Assembly: GCF_019916025.1 (NCBI RefSeq)
Contig: NZ_CP079737.1
Coordinates: 1,116,001 to 1,180,000, forward strand
Direction: 5' to 3'
Length of the DNA: 64,000 nt
From: Paraclostridium bifermentans
GTDB lineage: Bacteria; Bacillota; Clostridia; Peptostreptococcales; Peptostreptococcaceae
Notes under the pieces: generated by a model
The model's input: the letters and a program-made list of their open reading frames with translations, nothing else
Told to the model about the DNA's origin: nothing
The model's database searches: none
Translations under genes and position numbers: made by a program
Shown: positions 25,209 through 33,489 of the stretch, piece by piece
Layout of the letters: every line of letters begins with the position of its first letter
Position numbering within the stretch: the first letter of the stretch is position 1

Positions 25209-25514
25209 GTGAGCAAAGCATATAAAACTATAAATGTACAAATGGATGGGGAAAAATTAGCAAAGTGTAAGAATGCAAATATGAGCTTTAAATTTAAGGA
25301 AAGTGACAGGTTTTTAGTTAAAGGACATGTAGAAACATCTGAGGGAAGATGCCTTAAAAATGCAGGAGTGGAGGTAATTAGAACAAATCTTAGAAATCAA
25401 GAAAAAGATATACTAGGGGTTGTATTTACTGATGAAAATGGAAATTATAGTGTTTCATTACAAGTCTATAAATGCTATGGATATGTATTTAAGGTATACT
25501 CTCCTGTGAATTAA
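25209..25514 (+). CDS. Small beta-sandwich protein 1 of the pseudaminic-acid locus
   Basis: A 101-residue protein, GTG start, with no signal peptide or membrane segment. A short polar N-terminal part leads into one domain (about residues 37-101). Its motif LVKGHVETSEG, NAGVEVI, GVVFTDENGNYSVSL and YVFKVYSPVN is the carboxypeptidase-regulatory/transthyretin-like pattern (T-D-x-x-G-x-Y). The same motif recurs in the three related genes that follow. Three cysteines fall in or near the domain. I do not recognise the family by name. Translation is probably coupled to pseF. Proposed role: structural protein and candidate glycosylation acceptor. Confidence 0.72.
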   Translation: MSKAYKTINVQMDGEKLAKCKNANMSFKFKESDRFLVKGHVETSEGRCLKNAGVEVIRTNLRNQEKDILGVVFTDENGNYSVSLQVYKCYGYVFKVYSPVN

Positions 25515-25530
25515 GCTAGGGAGTGACAAT

Positions 25531-25770
25531 ATGAAAAGAAAGTTTATAAAAAATTTAATTAAGGGATATGTAAAGTACAGTGATTGGGAGATTGTAGGTA
25601 ATGCTGTAGTCATTATATATATAAGATATCAAAATGAATACAATAAATGGATAAAGGAAGAAGTTGGGTATACAGTAACAAATGAATTTGGAGAATTTTG
25701 TTTTGCTCTAAATCAGTATAACTATAAAAATTTAGAGTATATAATAGAAGTTTTTGAACCGTTAAATTAA
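25531..25770 (+). CDS. Small beta-sandwich protein 2 of the pseudaminic-acid locus
   Basis: A 79-residue protein that is almost only the shared domain: LIKGYVKYSDWEIVGNAVVI, then GYTVTNEFGEFCFAL and YIIEVFEPLN. It aligns with its neighbours at the NA-x-V strand, the T-N-x-x-G-x-F turn and the terminal P-L-N. It is basic at the N-terminus (MKRKFIKNLIKG) but this is not a convincing signal peptide. It begins 16 bases after the previous gene with a GGGAGTGA site. A hairpin follows at about 25830-25850 (AAAGAGA/TCTCTTT), perhaps separating it from the next, stronger transcription unit. Confidence 0.68.
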   Translation: MKRKFIKNLIKGYVKYSDWEIVGNAVVIIYIRYQNEYNKWIKEEVGYTVTNEFGEFCFALNQYNYKNLEYIIEVFEPLN

Positions 25771-25885
25771 AAGCATATTTGTATTAAAGTAGCAAATTAA
25801 AACTGCTAGTCATATATATATTAAAGAGATTCAGGTCTCTTTATAAAAGGTAAACTAAAAATATATCAGAGGAGTGCAACTATAT

Positions 25886-26218
25886 ATGGCGCAAACAACG
25901 ACTTATAGACCAGGTACAAAGAAAATGACAGCAGCATCAACAGAAACAAATAATGGAAAGTCAGCTCAAATATCAACACTTACTTTAGCTAAATGGAATA
26001 GATTTATAGCATTTAATAAATTAGTAAATCCTAGTGGAACTCCATTAGTTGATGCAGGTGTAAGAATTTATCAATTAGCTTCAACAGGTGTAAGTTTATT
26101 ATCTAGTAACTTAATAGCTACAGTGTTTACAGATGCACAAGGTGAATATGGTATATCTCTAGATACATTAACATCTCCAGCCGTTTATGCATTTGAAGCA
26201 TTCACAGCAGGAAACTAA
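25886..26218 (+). CDS. Ser/Thr/Ala-rich beta-sandwich protein 3, probable major subunit
   Basis: A 110-residue protein with a composition unlike its neighbours: rich in Ala, Ser and Thr, poor in Lys, and free of cysteine. The N-terminal ~40 residues (TTTYRPGTKKMTAASTETNN and on) are a Ser/Thr-rich arm. The domain follows as NPSGTPLVDAGVRIYQLA, TVFTDAQGEYGISL and YAFEAFTAGN, homologous to the other three. There is no signal peptide. It has a strong site, AGAGGAG, before the ATG at 25886 and its own terminator immediately downstream. It looks like an abundant structural subunit and the best acceptor for O-linked pseudaminic acid. Confidence 0.75.
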   Translation: MAQTTTYRPGTKKMTAASTETNNGKSAQISTLTLAKWNRFIAFNKLVNPSGTPLVDAGVRIYQLASTGVSLLSSNLIATVFTDAQGEYGISLDTLTSPAVYAFEAFTAGN

Positions 26219-26229
26219 TAAATAAAAAT

Positions 26230-26257
26230 AAGCTAAGGCTTTTAGCCTTAGCTTTAA
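26230..26257 (+). terminator. Terminator after small protein 3
   Basis: AAGCTAAGGC pairs with GCCTTAGCTT around TTTTA, then a short T-run. It separates the high-expression subunit gene from the genes downstream. Confidence 0.78.
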
Positions 26258-26281
26258 ATTAAAATCTAGGAGGATTATATA

Positions 26282-26443
26282 ATGGGTGAAAAAATAATAA
26301 TAGATGGAAAAGAATATAACAAATTAGAGATAGTTAAAATAAAAGTTGATGATGAAGAAAAAGAAAAAAATCAAATAACAGCAGAGGATACGAATGGCAA
26401 AGAAAGTATACAAATAAAAATAGTAGTTGATGACAAAAAATAA
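26282..26443 (+). CDS. 53-residue charged protein of the pseudaminic-acid locus
   Basis: A short gene (MGEKIIIDGKEYNKLEIVKI and on) with a strong CTAGGAGG site ten bases before the ATG. It is rich in Lys, Glu, Asp and Ile, with alternating hydrophobic residues that suggest a small beta structure. It has no signal peptide. Its TAA is followed directly by the ATG of the next gene, so the two are coupled. I know no family for it. Confidence 0.62.
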   Translation: MGEKIIIDGKEYNKLEIVKIKVDDEEKEKNQITAEDTNGKESIQIKIVVDDKK

Positions 26444-26743
26444 ATGGATAGTTTAAGTTCCTCTAAAGTTGTTATAGATAATAATTGCATAGTTAGCAAT
26501 GAAATCATAAATTTAAATATATTCTTGAAAAAGAATAATTATAATCTTATAGAAGGAACTGTATATAGCCCAGATAAACATATTATTGAAAATGCTTGTA
26601 TAGAAATAATTGAAATAGATAAACGAACACTTGAAGAAATTTTATTAGGGTATTGTTTTACTAACGAATATGGGAGATATGGATATACATTAAACATAAA
26701 AGAAAATTGTTATTATGTATTTAATGTGTATAGTCCTCTATAA
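26444..26743 (+). CDS. Small beta-sandwich protein 4 of the pseudaminic-acid locus
   Basis: A 99-residue protein starting at the base after the preceding stop. The domain (about residues 35-99) reads LIEGTVYSPDKHIIENACIE, then GYCFTNEYGRYGYTL and YVFNVYSPL, clearly homologous to small proteins 1-3. It has four cysteines and no signal peptide or membrane segment. It sits 24 bases before the Maf-like glycosyltransferase gene, in the same transcription unit. Confidence 0.7.
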   Translation: MDSLSSSKVVIDNNCIVSNEIINLNIFLKKNNYNLIEGTVYSPDKHIIENACIEIIEIDKRTLEEILLGYCFTNEYGRYGYTLNIKENCYYVFNVYSPL

Positions 26744-26767
26744 GACTAATTAAAAGCGGGGGTAATT

Positions 26768-28357
26768 TTGAAGAGTGAACAATTAGAGTTAAAAGAAAAT
26801 TTAAAAGATATAAGATTTGATGAAATCATCATAATGTTTGGATTTAATAAAGGCGAATATTTAGAATGCTTAAAAGAAAGCATTTGTGAAAAAAATAAGG
26901 TTTATATAATAGAACCAAACGATAATGAATATGAACAATATAAAGGTAAAATAAATGATAAAAGTATTAGTTTAATATCTATTAATGATGAAAACTTAGA
27001 TTTTATATTAAGTGAAATAATAAATAGTAAAACTTTCTTGAATTTTAATGTTCAAATATATGAGAACTATGATGTTTTGTATGAGGAAGAATGGATTAAA
27101 TTAAAAACATTGATAGATAGCTTATATAATAAATGTAGTGTTTACTTATCTACAATGGAAACATTTAAAAAAATAACTTTAGAAAATATATTATCAAATT
27201 TAAATGAAATAAATTATTCATATAAATTTGATTCATATATTAATGTAAATAAAAATGTTCCATGTATCATAGTTTCAGCAGGGCCTTCTTTAGATGAAAA
27301 TTTAGAAGTGATGGTGGAAAATAAAGATAAATTAGATAAGTTTTTTATAATAGCTGGAAATAGAACATTAAAACCATTATTAGAAAATGGAATAAAACCA
27401 GATGTTGTTATATCAGTAGATCCACAGGATATAACATATGATATGTTAAAAGATGATTTTTACGCAAATGTACCTTTGATATACTGTGAAAAAAGTAATT
27501 GTAAATTAGTAAGAGATTATGAAGGCAAAACAATAGTAGTATCGCAAGGAGCATTAAATAGTATAGAAAATTTAAAAGATATGATTGTATGTATGAGTGG
27601 AGGATCTGTAGCACACACTTGTACGGATATTGCATTTTTATTAGGTTGTAATCCTATAGTTTTTGTAGGTCAAGATTTCGCATATACAAATGAAAAAAAC
27701 CATGCATTAGTTGCAAGAAATAAAATAGATAGTGAATTTAATAAAGAAGAATGTATAATTATAAAAGATATAAATGGAAAGGACATATATAGTTGCGACA
27801 TCCTAAATTTATATAAAGAAAATTTAGAGAACATGTTAAAATTGTATACTCAATTAAATAAAGACATAGAATTTAAAAATGCATCCTATGGAGCTAATAT
27901 AGATTACGCTAAACATGAGGAATTAAGTAACATATTAAATTATAATTATAAAGAGAAGAAAGTAAATATAGATGATATTGGAGAAAATATAAGTATAAAT
28001 ACTGAAGAGATAATAATTTCTATAAATAAATATTTAAATGAAACAAAAAACAATATTAAAAAGTCAAAAGAAATATGCGAAAATATATTAAGACAGCCTA
28101 ATCAAGATAATATAATGCAATTTGGATTAGTTTTAAAATGTATAGATGATTTTATGAAAAATGAAAATAACATATATATAGAAGGCTATATATCAAGCTT
28201 TTTAGTATATATAAAAGAGAAACTGTTTAGCATGAAATCTAGTGAATATGATAAATTGTCAAAAGACATAATATATCAATGCAAGATTTTTAGAGAATAT
28301 ATGAATGATTTAGATGAACTTTTAAGTGAAATATTAGAAGTTGTAGAAAAATTTTAA
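26768..28357 (+). CDS. Maf-like (MptE/DUF115) protein glycosyltransferase
   Basis: A 529-residue cytoplasmic protein of the motility-associated-factor family. Its central Rossmann domain (about 165-330) has CIIVSAGPSLDENLEVM, GNRTLKPLLENGIKPDVVIS with SVDPQD, and GGSVAHTCTDIAFLLGCNPI with FVGQDFAYT. Known Maf proteins add nonulosonic acids (pseudaminic or legionaminic) to Ser/Thr of flagellins in the cytoplasm. The start is a TTG at 26768 with GCGGGGG upstream. No flagellin, flagellar or chaperone gene is nearby; the only candidate acceptors are the small beta-sandwich proteins encoded directly upstream. The C-terminal ~130 residues are helical. Confidence 0.85.
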   Translation: MKSEQLELKENLKDIRFDEIIIMFGFNKGEYLECLKESICEKNKVYIIEPNDNEYEQYKGKINDKSISLISINDENLDFILSEIINSKTFLNFNVQIYENYDVLYEEEWIKLKTLIDSLYNKCSVYLSTMETFKKITLENILSNLNEINYSYKFDSYINVNKNVPCIIVSAGPSLDENLEVMVENKDKLDKFFIIAGNRTLKPLLENGIKPDVVISVDPQDITYDMLKDDFYANVPLIYCEKSNCKLVRDYEGKTIVVSQGALNSIENLKDMIVCMSGGSVAHTCTDIAFLLGCNPIVFVGQDFAYTNEKNHALVARNKIDSEFNKEECIIIKDINGKDIYSCDILNLYKENLENMLKLYTQLNKDIEFKNASYGANIDYAKHEELSNILNYNYKEKKVNIDDIGENISINTEEIIISINKYLNETKNNIKKSKEICENILRQPNQDNIMQFGLVLKCIDDFMKNENNIYIEGYISSFLVYIKEKLFSMKSSEYDKLSKDIIYQCKIFREYMNDLDELLSEILEVVEKF

Positions 28358-28368
28358 ATAAATTAAAG

Positions 28369-28411
28369 ATCAGTATAAGTTTGTTGTAATAAAAAATTTA
28401 TACTGATTTTT
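28369..28411 (+). terminator. Terminator of the Maf-like gene unit
   Basis: ATCAGTATAA pairs with TTATACTGAT, then TTTTTG. It closes the pseudaminic-acid locus. Confidence 0.8.
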
Positions 28412-28538
28412 GTATTTATATAAGGAAAGTAAGGACAGTGTAACAATAATTACGAAAATGATATATTTTTTAACACACCATTACAAAGCAAATTTTATAT
28501 GATATATAGGAAGAAAAAACTTAAAGGGAGTGAATATC

Positions 28539-29342
28539 ATAAAAAAATTTGTAGCTTTTATTGTGTGTGTACTCATGGTAGTTGGAAATACTGCCTATGT
28601 AGCTGCTAACAGCTATAAATCCAATGAAAAAAACACTAAGTATGTTATAGCTCAAAATACAATTAATAAGATGAAAGTAAATGCCAGTTCATTAAATATA
28701 AGAAGTGGACCAGGTACAAATTATAAGAAAATAGGAAGCTTAAAAAGAGAAGCTGTTATTGATACTATAGATAAAAGTGGAATATGGTACAAGATAAAAT
28801 ATAAAAATAGTTATGGGTGGTGTAGTGGAGATTTTTTAGTACAAGTAAATAATACAAATGATAATAATGGAACATTAAATAATAATAATCAAAATTTATC
28901 AAAGGGAGATTTTATAATAATAAAAACATCAAATAATACTATGGCGTATTATAAAGATGGTATTTTGGTTAAAGAATTTAATGTAGCTACGGGAAAAAAA
29001 TCAACTCCTACACCAAAGGGAAAATTTAAAATAGTAAATAAAATTGTAAATAGACCTTATTATAAAGACAATATAAAAGGTGGAGATCCTAGAAATCCTT
29101 TAGGAAATAGATGGTTAGGACTTCAAGTAGGAAGCACTTATGGAACTACTTATGCTATACACGGAAATAATAGTGAAAGTAGTATCGGCAAGAGTGTATC
29201 AGCTGGATGTGTTAGAATGCATAATAGTGATATAAAATGGTTGTTTGATCAAGTTCCAAAGCAAACTACAGTTATAATAAGTGATTCAAGTCAAAGTTAT
29301 AAACAAATCGGAACATCTTATAATATTAATTTACAAAAATAG
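28539..29342 (+). CDS. Secreted SH3b - YkuD L,D-transpeptidase
   Basis: A ~267-residue exported cell-wall enzyme. A signal peptide (KKFVAFIVCVLMVVGNTAYVAA) is followed by an SH3b domain (about 45-105, VNASSLNIRSGPGTNYKKIG and WYKIKYKNSYGWCSGDFL). An Asn-rich linker and a YkuD catalytic domain (about 125-245) complete it. The active site is SAGCVRMHNSD with the upstream IHGNN. It would make 3-3 cross-links in peptidoglycan. The only canonical start, GTG at 28530, overlaps the ribosome site; the ATA at 28539 lies five bases after AAAGGGAGTGA and gives a perfect signal-peptide N-terminus, so I chose it. Confidence 0.82.
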   Translation: MKKFVAFIVCVLMVVGNTAYVAANSYKSNEKNTKYVIAQNTINKMKVNASSLNIRSGPGTNYKKIGSLKREAVIDTIDKSGIWYKIKYKNSYGWCSGDFLVQVNNTNDNNGTLNNNNQNLSKGDFIIIKTSNNTMAYYKDGILVKEFNVATGKKSTPTPKGKFKIVNKIVNRPYYKDNIKGGDPRNPLGNRWLGLQVGSTYGTTYAIHGNNSESSIGKSVSAGCVRMHNSDIKWLFDQVPKQTTVIISDSSQSYKQIGTSYNINLQK

Positions 29343-29369
29343 ACTAGAGTTAAACTCTAGTCTATTTTT
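29340..29369. terminator. Bidirectional terminator between convergent genes
   Basis: TAGACTAGAGTT pairs with AACTCTAGTCTA, followed by TTTTT on the plus strand. The minus-strand gene ends within it. Confidence 0.85.
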
Positions 29370-30490
29370 GATAATTTTTGAGGTTGTTTTTTATTAGCCA
29401 TATATCTATTAACGTATATGATGATTACTCCCATTATAGGAACTGATAACATCATTCCGATAAATCCTGTATAATTACCAGCAAGTGTAACTGCTAGTAT
29501 TGTAAGAACAGGTGGAACTCCAACTTGTTTTCCTACAAAATGAGGCTCTAATATAGCACTTTCTAATTGTTGAACAACTACCATTACAACTAAAACCCAA
29601 AGTGCTTTGTTAAATGAGAAGAATAGGTTTATAAATACAGCAACTACAGTACCTATAATTGGGCCAAAGAATGGAATCATATTTGTGATACCAATTATTA
29701 TTCCGACAAATACGGGATAATGAGATTTTAATAAAACTAAGATTATAGTACAAAATGTTCCGTATATCAAAGAGTCTATAAATTTAGCAATTATATAAGA
29801 ACCTATATTTTTATCAAGTATTTTACCAAATTCTTTTGCTTTTAAATAGAATTTACCAAATAAACATTCGCATAAGTCATTAACTATTTGAATTGTTTTT
29901 TCTTTAGAAATTAAGAAGTAAATAGAAATTACAATTCCTAAGAATATATTTACTGTGTACGTTACTACTAAGCCTATAAGTTCTAGTAATGTTTGACTAA
30001 GAACTCCTGCAATTGATGTCATAGTAGGGATTATAGAATTTGTAATAAACTCTTTTATTTGTAGTGTAGACTCAGGATTATTAGTGCTTATTTTAAATGT
30101 TGAAAGTATAGAGTTTATTAAATCCTCGATTTCATTTATATTATGAGGCATAAATGAATATAGATCAGTTATATTTTTTTGTATAATTGGAACAACATAT
30201 AACCATACGAATACTAAACAAGCTAGTAGTACTCCGTATATTATAGCTACACTAATACCTCTATTTAGCTTAAACTTATTTTGTAAAAAAGTCATAGGCT
30301 TATTAAGTATATAAGCGATTAAGAAACCTATTATAAAAGGAGTTAACACACCTGAGATTATTGTAATATTAGTTTTTGTAAATGTTATAATGTGATCAAA
30401 ATTTTTGTAAAGTATAACTCCTATAAAAAATACTACAATAGGAATTATATACCGTACCGAATTTGAAATTTCGTCAAGTAATTTTTTCAT
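29357..30490 (-). CDS. AI-2E family transporter
   Basis: A 377-residue inner-membrane protein of the AI-2E (PerM) family. It has eight or so membrane segments in the usual order. A long helical insertion follows near residues 95-150 (NITDLYSFMPHNINEIEDL). The conserved late region reads FGPIIGTVVAVF, then QQLESAILEPHFVGKQVGVPP with SVPIMGVIII. Family members export small molecules or act as sodium/proton antiporters; the substrate here is open. AGGGGGACAT precedes the ATG. It is monocistronic and divergent from the PTS regulator. Confidence 0.85.
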   Translation of the reverse strand: MKKLLDEISNSVRYIIPIVVFFIGVILYKNFDHIITFTKTNITIISGVLTPFIIGFLIAYILNKPMTFLQNKFKLNRGISVAIIYGVLLACLVFVWLYVVPIIQKNITDLYSFMPHNINEIEDLINSILSTFKISTNNPESTLQIKEFITNSIIPTMTSIAGVLSQTLLELIGLVVTYTVNIFLGIVISIYFLISKEKTIQIVNDLCECLFGKFYLKAKEFGKILDKNIGSYIIAKFIDSLIYGTFCTIILVLLKSHYPVFVGIIIGITNMIPFFGPIIGTVVAVFINLFFSFNKALWVLVVMVVVQQLESAILEPHFVGKQVGVPPVLTILAVTLAGNYTGFIGMMLSVPIMGVIIIYVNRYMANKKQPQKLSKID

Positions 30491-30666
30491 ATGTCCCCCT
30501 AAAAATAAATTTTGAAAATTAATATTCTATGTAGTATAACATTTTTTTTATTAACTTTAAACCACAAAAATATAACAAAAGTTTAAATGTATTTTTATTT
30601 ATTTGAAAGCTATAGGTCAGTTATAGTAAAATTAAGAAGTAATATAAACAATTATGATAAGGGTTG

Positions 30667-32448
30667 ATGATATTGAATAGTACTTTAAATAAAAGGCAAA
30701 GTAAAATTATTAATATATTAAAAAATAGTAAACAACCTATAAGTAGTAAGGCATTAGCGGAAGATATAGGTTGTTCTACAAAGACAATTCAAGTAGAAGT
30801 GAAAAATATAAACTCTATAATGGATAGTGTGAAAATAGAATCTGCAAGAGGCGTAGGATATAACTTAGTTGGAGATATAGGTAGTTTAAAGGATATAAAA
30901 GATGAATCTATAAAAGATGATTTTGATAGAGTTAGTTATATACTTAAAAAAATAATCCTACTATACAATGGAGATACATTAAAAATAGAAAACTTAGCGG
31001 ATGAAATGTATGTTAGTCTATCAACTATAAAAAATGACTTAAAAGAAGTTAAGAAAATTCTTAAAATGTATAATCTAAAAGTAATATCAAAGCATAAATT
31101 AGGTATTGGAATTGATGGAGATAAAAATAACCTAATTAGATGTGTAATAGAAAGCAGCTTAAAGTATGAAGATATAAATATTGAAGATTTTTTTAGTGAA
31201 TTTGTAAGCTTAAATATGATATCAATCCGAAATGAAATTTTAAATAAGCTTGAAAATGAAAATATTATTTTTACTGATTATGAGTTTAATAATATGTTTA
31301 ATTACATACTTTTGTATTTGTCTTTAGAAAATAAGATTAATTATAAAGATTATATAGATAAATATATAATTAATTATAAAGAAAAGGTACAAAATAAAAA
31401 TACTGAAAGTACAAAAAATAAGGTGTTATATTCTATAGATAAGTTTATTAAAAACTTAAAGCTTGCAACATCTATTGATTTAAGTGATGATGATCTTTTT
31501 AAAGATTATCTATGCAAACATATAATTAACTTTTGTATAAAAAATGATTTGAATATAAACAATCAAAGCATTATATCTAATGATATTAAAATTAAGTATC
31601 CATTTGCATTTGAACTAGCTAATATAGCTAAAACTACATTAGAAGAAGATCTAAATATAGATATAAATGAAAATGAAGTAGCAAACATTGCTATTCATAT
31701 AGGAGGAGCACTTCAAAGAAGTTCAAGTAATGAAAATCATAAAGTTTTGAAAACTATAATAGTGTGTGCATCAGGTATAGGAACATCAATGCTTATAAAG
31801 GCTAAATTAGAATCAAAGTTTGAAAAACGACTTGAAGTTTTAAAAGTTATTCCATCATATTTAATAGATTATGTAGGTGTGATGGATGTAGATTTTATAA
31901 TAGCTACAGTTCCTGTGGAAGTTAAAAATATTCCAGTGATTAAAATATCACCTTTTTTAGATGATAAAGAGGTAAAAATAATTGAAAAATTCCTAGATAC
32001 GGGAAACATATATTATAATGTTAATTTATCAGATATATTTAGCGAAGACTTATTTTTTATAGATTTAGACTTTGAGAATAAGTATGATGTAATAAGTTAT
32101 ATATCGGATAAACTATTAGAAAACAATTATATAGATGAAGAAATGAAAAATTCTTATATAGAAAGAGAAAAAATTGCTACTACGGAAATCGGAAATATGG
32201 TAGCAATACCTCACGGAGCACATGGTAAAGTTTTTAAAAATGCTATAGCTATAGGTATTTTAAAAAGAAGTATACCTTGGGATATTGGACAAGTAAGACT
32301 TGTTGTGATGCTATCTCTTCAAAAGGAAAGTATATTAAACTATGAAGATTTATTTTCTAATATATATAAAAGAATAGATTCTATTGCCAAGGTAATAAGT
32401 ATATGTGAATCTAAGAAGTATGAAAAATTTATATCTATGTTTAAATAA
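30667..32448 (+). CDS. PRD-type PTS activator (BglG/MtlR family)
   Basis: A ~593-residue transcription activator of sugar operons. Order: an HTH_11-type DNA-binding domain (about 5-60, SSKALAEDIGCSTKTIQVEV), a second helix-turn-helix at about 100-120 (IENLADEMYVSLSTIKNDL), and PRD segments (about 190-350) ending in NEVANIAIHIGGAL. A galactitol-type EIIB (VCASGIGTSMLIKAKLESKF, about 375) and a mannitol/fructose-type EIIA (about 460-590, with phospho-histidine in VAIPHGAHG) complete it. Phosphorylation by PTS proteins would tune it. The start is uncertain between ATG 30667 and TTG 30673, both close to AAGGG. It lies just upstream of fruK-fruA. Confidence 0.85.
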   Translation: MILNSTLNKRQSKIINILKNSKQPISSKALAEDIGCSTKTIQVEVKNINSIMDSVKIESARGVGYNLVGDIGSLKDIKDESIKDDFDRVSYILKKIILLYNGDTLKIENLADEMYVSLSTIKNDLKEVKKILKMYNLKVISKHKLGIGIDGDKNNLIRCVIESSLKYEDINIEDFFSEFVSLNMISIRNEILNKLENENIIFTDYEFNNMFNYILLYLSLENKINYKDYIDKYIINYKEKVQNKNTESTKNKVLYSIDKFIKNLKLATSIDLSDDDLFKDYLCKHIINFCIKNDLNINNQSIISNDIKIKYPFAFELANIAKTTLEEDLNIDINENEVANIAIHIGGALQRSSSNENHKVLKTIIVCASGIGTSMLIKAKLESKFEKRLEVLKVIPSYLIDYVGVMDVDFIIATVPVEVKNIPVIKISPFLDDKEVKIIEKFLDTGNIYYNVNLSDIFSEDLFFIDLDFENKYDVISYISDKLLENNYIDEEMKNSYIEREKIATTEIGNMVAIPHGAHGKVFKNAIAIGILKRSIPWDIGQVRLVVMLSLQKESILNYEDLFSNIYKRIDSIAKVISICESKKYEKFISMFK

Positions 32449-32469
32449 AAGTAAATATATCTATTTCGA

Positions 32470-32502
32470 CAAATTTCTCTTTTGATTAAGAGAAATTTTT
32501 TG
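32470..32502 (+). terminator. Hairpin terminator between the PTS activator and fruK
   Basis: AAATTTCTCTT pairs with AAGAGAAATTT, then TTTG. It separates the activator gene from the fruK-fruA unit. Confidence 0.75.
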
Positions 32503-32566
32503 TCTTTTAGGAAAATGTATTCAAGGTTATTATAAGTATATAAGATAACACTAGCGAGGTGATAAT

Positions 32567-33484
32567 ATGATTTACACAGTAACACTTAATCCATCTATAG
32601 ATTATGTAGTAAAACTAGATGATTTAAAAACTGGAGAAGTAAATAGAACAAATGAAGAATATGTATACCCAGGTGGTAAAGGAATAAATGTATCTTTAAT
32701 ATTAAATGAGCTTGGATATAATAACAAAGCATTAGGATTTGTAAGCGGATTTACAGGAGCATATATAAAAGATACTTTAAGACACAAAGGTTTAGAAGAA
32801 GACTTTATAAACTTAGAAAATGGATTTACAAGAATAAATGTAAAAGTAAAAAGTAGTAATGAAACTGAAATAAATGGGCAAGGTCCAATAATTAACGATA
32901 TGGCTTTAAATGAATTATATACAAAGCTAGATAAGCTTGAGGAAAACGATGTATTGGTTTTAGCAGGAAGTATACCAAATACATTAGATTCTTCTCTTTA
33001 TGAAAATATAATGAAGAGATTAGAAAATAAAAATATAAAAATTGTAGTAGATGCAACTAAAGATTTATTGATGAATGTCTTAAAACATAAACCATTTTTA
33101 ATAAAACCAAATAACCATGAACTAGAAGAATTATTTAATGTTAAGTTAGAAAATATTAATGACATAATAGTTTATGCAAATAAGTTAAAAGAAATGGGTG
33201 CTAAAAATGTATTAGTATCTATGGGAAAAGATGGTGCACTTTTAATTAGTGAAAATGGAGAGATTTTTATAAGTAATGTTGCAAATGGAGAAGTAAAAAA
33301 TTCTGTAGGAGCAGGAGATTCTATGGTAGCAGGGTTTATTGCGGGATATTTAGAATCAGACTCTTACGAAAAAGCACTACAATTAGGAGCAGCTAGTGGA
33401 GGTGCAACAGCATTTTCAAATGATTTAGCAAATAGAGATTATATATACAAATTAGTAGATGAAATAAAAGTTGAAAGGAGATAA
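32567..33484 (+). CDS. fruK: 1-phosphofructokinase
   Basis: A 305-residue PfkB-family kinase phosphorylating fructose 1-phosphate to the 1,6-bisphosphate. It has the family start MIYTVTLNPSIDYVV, the substrate motif YPGGKGINVSLILNELGY, and the signature NSVGAGDSMVAGFIAGY with the catalytic Asp near the C-terminus. GCGAGGTGATA lies before the ATG. It ends five bases before fruA, and both genes follow the activator. The functional unit takes fructose from the medium to glycolysis. Confidence 0.95.
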   Translation: MIYTVTLNPSIDYVVKLDDLKTGEVNRTNEEYVYPGGKGINVSLILNELGYNNKALGFVSGFTGAYIKDTLRHKGLEEDFINLENGFTRINVKVKSSNETEINGQGPIINDMALNELYTKLDKLEENDVLVLAGSIPNTLDSSLYENIMKRLENKNIKIVVDATKDLLMNVLKHKPFLIKPNNHELEELFNVKLENINDIIVYANKLKEMGAKNVLVSMGKDGALLISENGEIFISNVANGEVKNSVGAGDSMVAGFIAGYLESDSYEKALQLGAASGGATAFSNDLANRDYIYKLVDEIKVERR

Positions 33485-33489
33485 ATTTT

